From: Gemmatimonadota bacterium
GTDB taxonomy: Bacteria > Gemmatimonadota > Gemmatimonadetes > Longimicrobiales > UBA6960
Assembly (NCBI GenBank): GCA_019347995.1
Contig: JAHWKH010000035.1
Span: forward strand, 1-11,765
Direction of reading: 5' to 3'
DNA length: 11,765 nucleotides
How positions within the stretch are numbered: the stretch's first letter is position 1; the number at the start of each line of letters is the position of its first letter. Positions 1 through 6,313 of this stretch are shown here, one piece after another. The translations under genes were made by a program, and so were the position numbers. The notes beneath the pieces were generated by a model. That model saw nothing but the letters and a program-made list of their open reading frames with translations, searched no databases and was not told the DNA's origin.

Positions 1-89
1 CGGCCCTGCGCGACCTCGGTGTCACCCTCGTCCAGGGCTACCTCTTCGCCAGGCCGGCCTTCGAGGCGCTGCCGCACCCGGCCCTCTAA
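1..89 (+). CDS. EAL-domain protein, C-terminal end (partial)
   Basis: The window opens inside a gene. Reading from base 3, the last 28 residues include VQGYLFARPAFEALP and end at the TAA at 87-89. GYLFARP is the usual closing motif of the EAL domain, which hydrolyses cyclic di-GMP to pGpG in the cytoplasm (family knowledge). Only the tail is present, so the catalytic EAL motif and metal-binding residues lie outside the window and activity cannot be judged. The GC-rich third positions match the neighbouring genes. A degenerate, non-catalytic EAL protein is also possible. The functional link to the following Mrp gene is unknown because the stretch between them looks disturbed. Confidence 0.75.
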   Translation, partial: ALRDLGVTLVQGYLFARPAFEALPHPAL

Positions 90-282
90 CCGCGGCAGTC
101 ATTCCGACTTCTGCGCAGTGGCTGCACCTGCGCTTCATGCCGGTTGCTGCGCGAGCACCTCGGCCGCTCGACGGCAGAACGGGATAGCTTGGCTAGTTTT
201 CAACCAGCACCACCGGCGGCTTGCCTGGCACTCGGAACGGCACGCCTTTGTGGTCGCACCGCGCGTCCGGCACCAGCTCGAC
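90..282. other. Disturbed intergenic stretch before mrp
   Basis: This 193-base gap should hold a promoter and the first 35-40 codons of mrp, but it holds neither recognisably. The mrp frame is open through it, yet its translation does not resemble the start of a DUF59 domain. Composition changes around 180-205, which is AT-richer than the rest of the window. On the minus strand 193-279 reads as a plausible protein C-terminus. An imperfect inverted repeat pairs AACCG-GCA near 88 with TGCCGGTT at 138-145, with an inner GCGCAG/CTGCGC stem. I see no convincing promoter. A recombination scar or an assembly chimera would both explain the picture. Confidence 0.5.
193..279 (-). pseudogene. Orphan C-terminal coding fragment
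   Basis: Read on the minus strand, 28 codons ending in TAG (193-195) give a protein-like tail that includes DHKGVPFRVPGKPPVVLVEN. Codons are mostly G/C-ending, as in a real gene of this genome. Continuing upstream (above 279) the frame runs antisense through mrp, where its translation looks like shadow sequence, so the rest of the gene is absent. I do not recognise the family. It could be the remnant of a gene whose body was replaced by mrp sequence, half of an assembly chimera, or a chance open frame. Confidence 0.25.
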
Positions 283-1314
283 ATGGTGCGGGCGCTGGCG
301 ATCACGGGCGACCGGGTGAGCTTCATCCTGGAGGTCGACCCGGCGCGCGGCAAGGCGATGGAGCCGGTGAGGCAAGCCGCCGAAGCCGCGGTCGGCGCCG
401 TCGAAGGCGTCGCCTCGGTGTCGGCGGTCCTGACGGCGCATTCCGCGACCCCGAGCGAGCCGAAGGAGAAGGGGCCGCCGCCGGAGCTGAACTTCGGCAA
501 GAAGAAGCCAGCGGAGCCGGCCGAGAAGCGCATTCCCGGGATCGACAGCGTGATCGCGATCGCCTCGGGCAAGGGTGGCGTCGGCAAATCGACGGTTGCG
601 GCCAACTTGGCGATCGCGCTGACGGCGCAGGGCAAGCGCGTCGGGCTGCTCGACGCCGACGTCTACGGGCCGAACATCCCCACCATGTTCGGCGAGGGGG
701 GACGGCCACGGGTCACCGGAGCGAAGGGGAGCGAGCGCATCGAGCCCCTCCAGCGCCACGGCGTGCGCCTCATGAGCCTGGGCTTCCTGCTGGACAAGGA
801 GCAGCCCGCCATCATGCGGGGGCCGCTCATCGCCGGGATCCTCAAGCAGTTCCTGGAACAGGTGGAGTGGGGAGCGCTGGACGTCCTGGTGGTCGACATG
901 CCCCCCGGGACCGGCGACGCCCAGCTCTCGCTGGTCCAGACCATCGACCTGGACGGCGCCGTCATGGTCACGACGCCCCAGGACGTGTCCACCGGCGACG
1001 TGCGCCGGGCGATCCGCATGTTCGAGCGTGTGAACACGCGGGTGCTGGGCGTCGTGGAGAACATGGCCGGCTACCGCTGCCCCCACTGTGGCGAGGACGT
1101 GGCCATCTTCGGCCACGGCGGCGGCGAGCGCCTGGCGCAGGAGATGGACGTCCCGTTCCTGGGCCGCGTTCCCCTCGATCCGGAGGTGAGCGCCGCGGGC
1201 GACCGGGGCGAGCCCACCGCGCTCTCGGCTCCCGATTCGCCCGCGGGCGAGGCGCTCGCCGCCGTGGCCGAATCGCTGCGCGAGACCCTCGAGGCCGCGC
1301 CCGCGCGGCCATGA
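283..1314 (+). CDS. mrp: Mrp/ApbC-type Fe-S cluster carrier ATPase
   Basis: Cytoplasmic P-loop NTPase of the Mrp/NBP35/ApbC family, which binds and delivers Fe-S clusters to apoproteins. Counting from the ATG at 283 (343 residues): the second half of a DUF59/MIP18 domain at about 1-55; the deviant Walker A GKGGVGKST at 96-104; LLDADVYGPN just after; the switch motif VVDMPPGTGD around Asp205; and the C-terminal CPHC (Cys266, Cys269), which in this family binds a bridging cluster. The ATPase core is complete. The first half of DUF59 (the usual DPE..G..IVSLGMV run) is missing: similarity begins at LDMVRALAI. The ATG at 283 is therefore probably an internal methionine, and it has no clear ribosome binding site. 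The open frame extends upstream to base 19 but the added residues look non-native. The stop overlaps the next ATG as ATGA. Confidence 0.88.
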   Translation: MVRALAITGDRVSFILEVDPARGKAMEPVRQAAEAAVGAVEGVASVSAVLTAHSATPSEPKEKGPPPELNFGKKKPAEPAEKRIPGIDSVIAIASGKGGVGKSTVAANLAIALTAQGKRVGLLDADVYGPNIPTMFGEGGRPRVTGAKGSERIEPLQRHGVRLMSLGFLLDKEQPAIMRGPLIAGILKQFLEQVEWGALDVLVVDMPPGTGDAQLSLVQTIDLDGAVMVTTPQDVSTGDVRRAIRMFERVNTRVLGVVENMAGYRCPHCGEDVAIFGHGGGERLAQEMDVPFLGRVPLDPEVSAAGDRGEPTALSAPDSPAGEALAAVAESLRETLEAAPARP

Positions 1315-1526
1315 CGGCGGTGGACCCTCCCCCCACGGCGGAGGCGCTGGAGAGCCTGCCGCTCCACGTCGTCCTGCGGGGCTGGCCCGAGACGCTGGTG
1401 CCGCTGCGCCGGGCCGGCGTCGACCTCCGGGCGGAGGGAGCCCGCTCCCTGGCGGGTCTTCCCGCCGCGGAGCGCCTGGTGGCGGCCTGCCTGGACGCCA
1501 CGGCCTGGCGGGGGAGGCCGCGGTGA
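1311..1526 (+). CDS. Small helical protein, DUF1858/ScdA_N-like, no Cys motif
   Basis: A 71-residue protein whose ATG overlaps the mrp stop (ATGA) and whose stop overlaps the next GTG start (GTGA), so translation is probably coupled on both sides. Residues 15-62 (SLPLHVVLRGWPETLVPLRR then AGVDLRAEGARSLAGL) follow the pattern of the small helical DUF1858 and ScdA_N/DUF542 domains: a hydrophobic start, a WPE/HPE turn, a G-[IV]-D step, then a helix with leucines. In ScdA_N that step is followed by cysteines linked to iron-sulfur repair; here they are replaced by Arg-Ala. The only cysteine (Cys60) is near the end. Function is unknown. Position next to an Fe-S carrier suggests a helper or adaptor. 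The coding call rests mainly on the double overlap; the family call is tentative. Confidence 0.65.
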   Translation: MTAVDPPPTAEALESLPLHVVLRGWPETLVPLRRAGVDLRAEGARSLAGLPAAERLVAACLDATAWRGRPR

Positions 1527-2296
1527 GCCCCCGCGTCACGCTCCTCACCGATTTCGCCACCCGCGACGGATACGTGGGGGCGATGAAGGGGGTGCTGGCG
1601 ACGCTGGCCCCGGACGCCCTCCTGGACGACGTGGGCCACGACGTGCCGGCGGGAGACGTGTGGAGCGCCGCGTGGGCGCTGGGCCGGTACTGGAGCCGCT
1701 ATCCGGAGGGGAGCGTGCACCTGGTGGTGGTGGATCCGGGGGTGGGCACCGGCCGCCGCGCCCTGGCTGCCGAGGCCGACGGACGCCTCCTGGTGGCACC
1801 GGACAACGGTGTCCTCACGCGGGTGCTGTCGCGGGCGTCGTCATGGCGCTGCGTCGAGGCGAGCGACGAGCGCTGGGTGGCGCCTCGCCGCTCCTCCACG
1901 TTCCACGGCCGCGACGTGTTCGCGCCCGCCGCCGGGCGCCTGGCCGCCGGCCTGCCACTGGACGAGCTGGGGCCCGTGGTGGCCGATCCCGTGACCCTGG
2001 AGGAGCCGGAGCCGAGCCGTGCGGGTGGGGAGGGGCGGGGCGAGGTGGTCTACGTGGACACCTTCGGCAACCTGGTGACCAACCTGCCGGGAGGGTGGCT
2101 GGACGGGGTGGACGGCGTGGAGGTGGGAGACCGGTGGGTGCCGCCCGGCGTCACGTACGGAGCCGCCCCCGCAGGCGGCCTGCTGGCTCTCGTCAACTCC
2201 GACGGGCTGATCGAGGTGGCGCTGCGGGACGGCTCGGCGGCCGAGCTGCTGAAGGCCGAGCGGGGGACGCCGGTGCGCCTCCTCGCCCGGGGCTGA
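1523..2296 (+). CDS. SAM hydroxide adenosyltransferase (DUF62 family)
   Basis: A 257-residue cytoplasmic enzyme of the fluorinase/chlorinase superfamily. Family members of this type split S-adenosylmethionine with water into adenosine and L-methionine. Visible signatures: TDFATRDGYVGAMKG at 9-23, VDPGVGTGRR at 70-79, PDNG at 93-96, TFHGRDVFAP at 126-135, VDTFGNLVTN at 178-187 and NSDG near 225. Asp71, Arg78 and His128 correspond to the Asp-Arg-His set of the hydroxide-adding enzymes, which argues against a halogenase. The GTG start overlaps the upstream stop as GTGA, and the N-terminal motif begins at residue 5, so this start is secure. Length is normal for the family. It closes the mrp operon and faces the next gene convergently, 24 bases away. 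Confidence 0.93.
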   Translation: MSPRVTLLTDFATRDGYVGAMKGVLATLAPDALLDDVGHDVPAGDVWSAAWALGRYWSRYPEGSVHLVVVDPGVGTGRRALAAEADGRLLVAPDNGVLTRVLSRASSWRCVEASDERWVAPRRSSTFHGRDVFAPAAGRLAAGLPLDELGPVVADPVTLEEPEPSRAGGEGRGEVVYVDTFGNLVTNLPGGWLDGVDGVEVGDRWVPPGVTYGAAPAGGLLALVNSDGLIEVALRDGSAAELLKAERGTPVRLLARG

Positions 2297-2301
2297 GCCG
2301 C

Positions 2302-2317
2302 CCCGCTGCCCGGCGGG
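2302..2317. terminator. Possible bidirectional hairpin between convergent genes
   Basis: A CCCGC/GCGGG stem with a six-base loop lies in the 24-base gap between the convergent SAM-hydrolase and small membrane protein genes. It has no T-run on either strand, so the terminator call rests on position only. Confidence 0.2.
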
Positions 2318-2320
2318 TCG

Positions 2321-2560
2321 CTACTCGCCCTCGAGCCAGCGGCGGTCGGCGGCGGAGAGCTGGTCGCCTCCGCCCCGGGCCTTGTCGATGAGCTTGAGGA
2401 CGATCCAGCCCACCAGGAGCACCGGTGCCACCTTGAAGAGCAGCAGGGACACGATGCCGGTGGCGATGGAGAAGACCACCCCCACGATGGACAGCACGAT
2501 GCCCGCCACGATGAGGGTGACGAGTCCGACGGCGAAGAACGTGAGCAATGTGCCGATCAT
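2321..2560 (-). CDS. Small two-helix membrane protein
   Basis: A 79-residue protein. The ATG at 2560 is preceded by a good Shine-Dalgarno GGAGG seven bases away, which decides this start over longer in-frame possibilities. Residues 1-56 are almost wholly hydrophobic and can form two membrane helices (about 5-30 and 34-56). A charged cytoplasmic-type tail follows, ending in ADRRWLEGE. The glycine/valine/isoleucine-rich helices recall small stress-linked membrane proteins such as those of phage-shock loci, but I cannot name a family. It is the last gene of the ECF cluster and has its own promoter candidate (2646-2672) resembling those of the sigma and anti-sigma genes, so it may be a direct target of that sigma factor. 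Confidence 0.75.
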   Translation of the reverse strand: MIGTLLTFFAVGLVTLIVAGIVLSIVGVVFSIATGIVSLLLFKVAPVLLVGWIVLKLIDKARGGGDQLSAADRRWLEGE

Positions 2561-2580
2561 GGTCCTGCCTCCGTGAATCA

Positions 2581-2650
2581 CGGGACCGGGGTCCCGCCGT
2601 AGCCGAATGTCTCTTCGGGAGCCGTATCCGCCTCCCATTCTGTACTACGG
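2581..2650 (-). promoter_or_regulatory. Structured leader of the small membrane protein gene
   Basis: The gap before the gene starting at 2560 is dense in inverted repeats. CGGGAC-CCGG-GTCCCG (2581-2596) makes a perfect six-pair hairpin just upstream of the Shine-Dalgarno. CCGAA (2603-2607) pairs with TTCGG (2614-2618). GGGAG (2617-2621) pairs with CTCCC (2632-2636). CCGTAG (2597-2602) pairs with CTACGG (2645-2650), enclosing the rest. Some pairings exclude each other, which leaves room for alternative folds. No T-run follows, so a simple intrinsic terminator is unlikely. A 5' regulatory structure, or a mark of the end of the upstream message, are both possible. The outer CTACGG arm lies at the predicted -10 box and may not be transcribed from that promoter. 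Confidence 0.35.
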
Positions 2651-2672
2651 ATGTCCGGGGGGGAAGGATTCA
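2646..2672 (-). promoter_or_regulatory. ECF-type promoter candidate (small membrane protein)
   Basis: On the minus strand TGAATC (2672-2667) is followed by 17 bases and CGTA (2649-2646). The layout matches two other sites in this window, in front of the sigma gene (7004-7030) and the anti-sigma gene (6239-6265). The -35 part overlaps the stop codon of the toast-rack gene, so this would be an internal promoter allowing separate expression of the last gene. The predicted transcript would begin near 2638-2640, giving a leader of about 80 bases that contains the hairpins described for 2581-2650. Confidence 0.5.
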
Positions 2673-3509
2673 GCGAACCCAGCCCACGTCGATGGAGCCG
2701 AACGCCGCCTCCACCTCCACCGTGATGCGTCGCTCCGCGGTCTCCCAGTCGGGGGAGTAGTAGTCGTCGCCGCGCTTCACGAGACCCTGGGCATCCAGGG
2801 CCGTGAGGAAGGTCTTCTTCCGGAGCCGCACGCCGAGGCCCTCCGGAAAGCGGAGCCGGAGCGATCCGAGCCCCATCTTCACCCTCACGTCGGCGGGGCG
2901 CGCCCACGCTCCCGTCAGATCGAGGGTGACGTCGCCCACGCCCGCGTTCACCTCGATGGTGCGGGCGTTCAGGTTGCCCAGCCGCCGCGCCGTGAACTCG
3001 GCCGCGCCGACCTGGAAGCTGGCGTGGCGCATCTCGAGGGGGTTGGGCGAGGAGACGTCCACGCGGGACTCGGAGGCGCCGGTCTCGACCTGCAGGCGCG
3101 TGAGGGACAGGCCCCCGAGGTCGACGTCCGCCTCCACCGCGCCGAACGCCAGCTCCAGCTCCATGGAGACGCCCCGGGCGAGCTCCAGCTCCATCTCGCC
3201 GCCCCGCCGCGTTCCGAGGTTCATCTCGCCGCCCGTGCCCTCGATGCCGAGCCGGAGCCGGCCGCCGTCGAGCTCGGAGACGGGCTGGAACCGGTCCTCG
3301 TCGTAGCGGAGCTGCATGCGGTAGAGCAGATCGTCGTCGAGGGAGCGCACGTTGAAGCGGCCCGCGCCGTAGGTGACCCGCACGTCCAGGCTCTCCTCGC
3401 GGCCCTTCTGGCGGGACGTGCTCACCGTCCGCCAGCTCTGGGCCGCGGCCTCGGCCGCCGTGCCCGCGGCCAGGACGGCCAGGAGAGCGGCCACGCCCCG
3501 CGCCCTCAT
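2670..3509 (-). CDS. Exported toast-rack/LiaF-like beta-rich protein
   Basis: A 279-residue protein with an N-terminal signal peptide (about 1-24, ending EAAAQ). From residue 25 on it is made of short alternating beta strands with repeated patterns such as EMELELARGVSMELELAFG, LSLTRLQVETGASESRVDVS and NARTIEVNAGVGDVTLDLTG, closing with AAFGSIDVGWVR. This resembles the toast-rack (DUF2154-type N-terminal) and LiaF/DUF4097 adhesin-like folds found with envelope-stress regulators. It probably acts outside the cytoplasmic membrane, binding or sensing cell-surface material (inference). The ATG at 3509 overlaps the preceding stop as ATGA, indicating coupled translation with the bactofilin-like gene. 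The same frame stays open far upstream, but that is antisense-like GC-rich shadow of the neighbouring gene and not part of this protein. Confidence 0.78.
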   Translation of the reverse strand: MRARGVAALLAVLAAGTAAEAAAQSWRTVSTSRQKGREESLDVRVTYGAGRFNVRSLDDDLLYRMQLRYDEDRFQPVSELDGGRLRLGIEGTGGEMNLGTRRGGEMELELARGVSMELELAFGAVEADVDLGGLSLTRLQVETGASESRVDVSSPNPLEMRHASFQVGAAEFTARRLGNLNARTIEVNAGVGDVTLDLTGAWARPADVRVKMGLGSLRLRFPEGLGVRLRKKTFLTALDAQGLVKRGDDYYSPDWETAERRITVEVEAAFGSIDVGWVR

Positions 3510-5258
3510 GCCGGGCCGCCCCCGTGGCCGTCGTCGTCCGCGTCCCCGCTTCCGGCAGGGCGCTCCGGCCGTGGCTCCCCCGCGTCCCCGCTCTCCGGGA
3601 CGCGTCCCGGGCGAGGTCCTTCCGCGGCTCCGGCCTCGCGAGCCCCGGACGAAGGCCCGGACCGGCTCCCGCCGGTCCCGAACCCGTCGGATGCGGGGGG
3701 AGGCGGAGCGGCCGACTTCAGGTCCAGGTCCCAGTCGCCGAAGCCGCCGTACTCGGCGCGCCGGCCGCCGCGGGTGAGGAGCACCGCCCCGAAGCCCGTG
3801 ATGGCCGCGGCCAGCGTCGCCAGCACGCCGAGGAAGACCAGGATGCCCTGGAACACGCCGGTCCACGGACCCGCCATCTCCAGGACGTTGGAGAGCATGA
3901 ACGCCACCATGATCGCTCCGACTCCCGCGACAACGGTGCTGTAGGGATTGCCCGCGCGCACCCAGTCCAGCCGCTGGTAGCGCTGCTGGGCCACCCATTC
4001 GCCCAGGATCTGGGCCACGGCCACGTAGCCCAGCGCGATGGCCAGGGCCACCGCGAGGGGGAACAGCACGGCCCAGAAGGGAATGGCCAGGATGCCCACG
4101 ATGGAGATCGCCAGCGCGACGAAGCCCAGCACCCACGCCGGGAGCGCCACGAACGCCCCTGCCACACCCACCATCGCGGCGCGCAGCGGCGCGTCGCGGA
4201 CCGTGCGCGTGACCACGTCCAGGTTGTGCGGCGCGAAGTGCACCATGAGGCCGCCGATGAGGACGCCCAGCACCAGCACGCTCACGAGGTTCTCCAGCAG
4301 GCCGCCGAGTCCCCGGCCGATGGAGCGCAGCGGATTCCAGCCCCCGCCGATGCCCCGCGTCGCGTCGCGGATGTCCTCGCGGATCTCGGTGCGCAGCTCG
4401 CGCCGGATCTCGTCGCGCAGGCGGTCGCGCAGGTCGCGCTCCACCTCGCCGCGGTCGGCCGGTTCGGCCGCGCGCACCGTCGCCACCCGGCCGTCCACGG
4501 TCCCACCGTCGCGGTAGAGCCGGGCGTCGTCGGCCAGGTGAACGTCGCCGTCGATGCGGCCGCCTTCGGCCAGGGTGAGGGCCCCGCCCACGAGCACCAC
4601 GCTCCCCTCCACCCGCCCGGCCACGCGCAGGTCGCCGCCCACCAGCAGGAGGCCGTCCTCGAGGGTCTCCCCCTCTTCCCCCACCACGTCCTCGTCCACG
4701 TGGACCCGCAGGGAAGCCAGGGCGTCCTCGCCCACGGCCTCCACCGCCCGGGCCAGCGCCAGGAGCCGGGTCGTGCTGCCGAGCAGCTCGCGGACGATCT
4801 CGTCCGGGGCGGCGGGGGGCTCGGGGGCGCCAGGCGCCGCCGGCGCCGCCGGCGCCGCGGCGGGCGCCCTCAGCGCGTCCTCCAGCGCCCGGTCGAGGTC
4901 GGCGGCGATCCGGCCCGCCTCCCCCCTCGAGCGTGGGCGGCTCCCATGCGATCAGGGCCCGCGCCAGCGGACCGTCGTCGAGCGCCACGGCCTGTCCCAG
5001 GAGCCCGCGCCAGGCCGATTCGAGCCCCGCGCCCGTCTCGTAGGATCCCACGACCCTGTCGTCCACCCGCACCTCGCCGTCCTGGAAGCGCACGTCCAGC
5101 GTGCCGCCGCCGGAGAGCTCGACGTGGAGCGCCGCCTCGTCGCGGCCCACGGCGATCTGCTTCGAGACCACCTCGCGCTCCTGCGCCGCGCCGGCCATCG
5201 GCCAGAGCAGGAGGGCGGCCCCCAGCAGGGTGGCGGCTCTATGCGCGCAGCTTCGCAT
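3506..5258 (-). CDS. Exported bactofilin-like multi-helix membrane protein (frameshifted)
   Basis: The ATG at 5258 follows GAGGGA by five bases and lies 20 bases inside the end of the anti-sigma gene. The first frame gives a signal peptide (about 1-25) and an exported beta-type segment to about residue 111. Then a G6 run (4921-4926) throws the frame off, and removing one G restores a 583-residue protein. After the break come an Ala/Pro-rich linker, a segment of about 187-261 with hydrophobic repeats LLLVGGDLRVAGRVEGSVVL and GRIDGDVHL typical of bactofilin/polymer-forming (CcmA-like) beta helices, a charged helix (VERDLRDRLRDEIRRELRTE), then five or six membrane segments at about 320-494 and a Pro/Gly-rich acidic tail. 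I expect an envelope structural or scaffold protein. Without repair, the 5' part stops making sense after residue 113 and the 3' part (frame open from 4951, GTG at 4744) would need its own start. The stop overlaps the next gene's ATG. Confidence 0.7.
4833..4859 (-). repeat. Three tandem 9-base repeats coding Ala/Pro linker
   Basis: GGCGCCGCC occurs twice in tandem and a third time with one change (last base G). On the coding strand it encodes alternating Ala-Ala-Pro in a linker between the exported N-terminal segment and the bactofilin-like part. The unit is a multiple of three, so copy-number change would lengthen or shorten the linker without breaking the frame. Confidence 0.6.
4921..4926 (-). 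other. G6 homopolymer frameshift site
   Basis: On the coding strand the sequence reads CTCGAGGGGGGAGGCGGG. With six Gs, the frame from the signal peptide runs into low-complexity Arg/Gly/Pro residues. With five Gs it joins to EAGRIAADLDRALEDALRAP, which leads into the rest of the protein. The downstream frame is open only from 4951, just past this run, so the break is confined to a few codons. Sequencing error, a real null mutation or slippage-based switching are all compatible. Confidence 0.7.
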
Positions 5259-6186
5259 GTCGTCCCTCGAGCCCTTGGGAGGCGAAGAGATTGAGATAGA
5301 GGACCCAGACGGCCAGGACGGTGACGATCGAGAACGCGATGAAGCCCGCCGCCGCCGTGGTCGGCGCCAGCGAGATCCCTTCAACGGCGGACCAGGCCCG
5401 GAACACGGTGGGGCTCTCCATGGCGGCGCCCGTCATCCACGCCGTCGCCGCCGACACGCGCTGGCTGCCCTGGATCCACAGGAACGAAGCCAGGCTGCCC
5501 GGCGTCACCAGCGGATGCGAGAACACCACCCACGCCACCATGGCGGTCACCACGGCCGGCGTGACCGCCACGCCCGCCACGGCGGCCCAGGCCTTCCGGG
5601 TCCGCAGCGACACCACCTCGCGGACGCGGGCCACGGCCAAGCGGCGCAGGCGGGCCAGCGCAGGCGCCGGCTCGGGCATGCGCACGGCCGCCATCACCCC
5701 GTCGGCGAACCCGGCCGACGGAGCCGGGCGGGGGAGGCGCTCCAGCGTCGAGACCACGCGCGCCAGTCCCTCCATCTCGTGGCGGCAGGCCCGGCACGCC
5801 CGCAGGTGGGCCTCGGCCGCCGCCGCCCTGCGGCCGGAGAGCTGGCCGTCCAGGAGCTCGTGCAGGCGGGACGGCGCGGGATGGCCGGCGGCCGCTCCGG
5901 CCGTGCCGGGCCCGAACCAGCTCCGCACGCGGGCGGCCCAGGGCAGGGCGGCCCGCTCACGGGTGGGCAGCGCCTCGAGGACGCGTCCCGCGAACCCCGC
6001 CGACGGGCTCAGCTCGGGAAGCGCCTCCAGCCCCGAGAACACCTCCTCCCACGCCTCCGCCCGCGCCCTGCAGCGGGCGCACGCATCCACGTGCTCCCGG
6101 GCCCGGACCGCGTCCCCCTCGGGGAGCTGTCCGTCCAGGAGCGCCTGGATGCGCTCGGCGGTGAGATGGAGGGCTTCTTCGCTCAT
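5239..6186 (-). CDS. Membrane anti-sigma factor with two zf-HC2 domains
   Basis: A 315-residue protein next to an ECF sigma gene. Residues 8-74 and 104-170 are copies of one unit: LLDGQLPEGD / LLDGQLSGRR, then REHVDACARCRAR (His32, Cys36, Cys39) / EAHLRACRACRHE (His127, Cys131, Cys134), then LEALPELSPSAGFAGRVLEA / LERLPRPAPSAGFADGVMAA. The H-x3-C-x2-C core is that of zinc-binding anti-sigma (ZAS, zf-HC2) domains, which hold sigma in the cytoplasm until a signal releases it. Two hydrophobic segments follow, about 198-222 and 279-301, with a roughly 55-residue loop between them that would face outside; the 14-residue tail would be cytoplasmic. Typical members carry one ZAS and one helix. The stop overlaps the next gene by 20 bases. 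No strong Shine-Dalgarno precedes the ATG. Confidence 0.88.
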   Translation of the reverse strand: MSEEALHLTAERIQALLDGQLPEGDAVRAREHVDACARCRARAEAWEEVFSGLEALPELSPSAGFAGRVLEALPTRERAALPWAARVRSWFGPGTAGAAAGHPAPSRLHELLDGQLSGRRAAAAEAHLRACRACRHEMEGLARVVSTLERLPRPAPSAGFADGVMAAVRMPEPAPALARLRRLAVARVREVVSLRTRKAWAAVAGVAVTPAVVTAMVAWVVFSHPLVTPGSLASFLWIQGSQRVSAATAWMTGAAMESPTVFRAWSAVEGISLAPTTAAAGFIAFSIVTVLAVWVLYLNLFASQGLEGRHAKLRA

Positions 6187-6206
6187 GTCCGTATGTGTCG
6201 TGGTGC

Positions 6207-6229
6207 GGGATCCCGCCCTTCGGGAGCCC
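6207..6229 (-). promoter_or_regulatory. Leader hairpin of the anti-sigma gene
   Basis: GGGATCCCG (6207-6215) and CGGGAGCCC (6221-6229) form a nine-base stem with one mismatch and a five-base loop, 20 bases before the anti-sigma ATG. It sits inside the leader expected from the promoter candidate at 6239-6265. It could dampen anti-sigma translation or end transcripts coming from the sigma gene, although no T-run follows. Confidence 0.35.
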
Positions 6230-6238
6230 GTGCCGCCC

Positions 6239-6265
6239 TACGTGGCCGGTCGCGGCGGAGTTTCA
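6239..6265 (-). promoter_or_regulatory. ECF-type promoter candidate (anti-sigma gene)
   Basis: On the minus strand TGAAAC (6265-6260), 17 bases, CGTA (6242-6239). It lies in the 127-base gap between the sigma and anti-sigma genes and would give a leader of about 45 bases. It has the same elements and spacing as the sites before the sigma gene and the small membrane protein gene. ECF promoters usually have a GAAC/GAAA-like -35 and a CGT-type -10, so the match is of the right kind. Confidence 0.55.
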
Positions 6266-6313
6266 CGCATCATGCAAGGGCGTGCCGTCGTCTGTCGACC
6301 CCGCGGGGGGTCC

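Noticed and set aside
88..145. Inverted repeat resembling an integron attC site (AAC...GTT arms, inner stem)
   Set aside because: The end boxes do not fit RYYYAAC and GTTRRRY on either strand, the arms are unequal, and no integrase or cassette array is present.
2607..3944. Long plus-strand open frame opposite the toast-rack gene
   Set aside because: Composition is His/Arg/Ala-rich as expected for antisense of a GC-rich gene, with no domain or signal. The same holds for the plus-strand frames at 3524-5299, 5101-7078 and 7820-9526.
2670..5384. One 904-codon minus-strand open frame read as a single protein
   Set aside because: The middle is Arg/Gly/Pro low-complexity shadow. It strings together the signal-peptide start of the frameshifted gene and the separate toast-rack gene, which has its own ATG and signal peptide.
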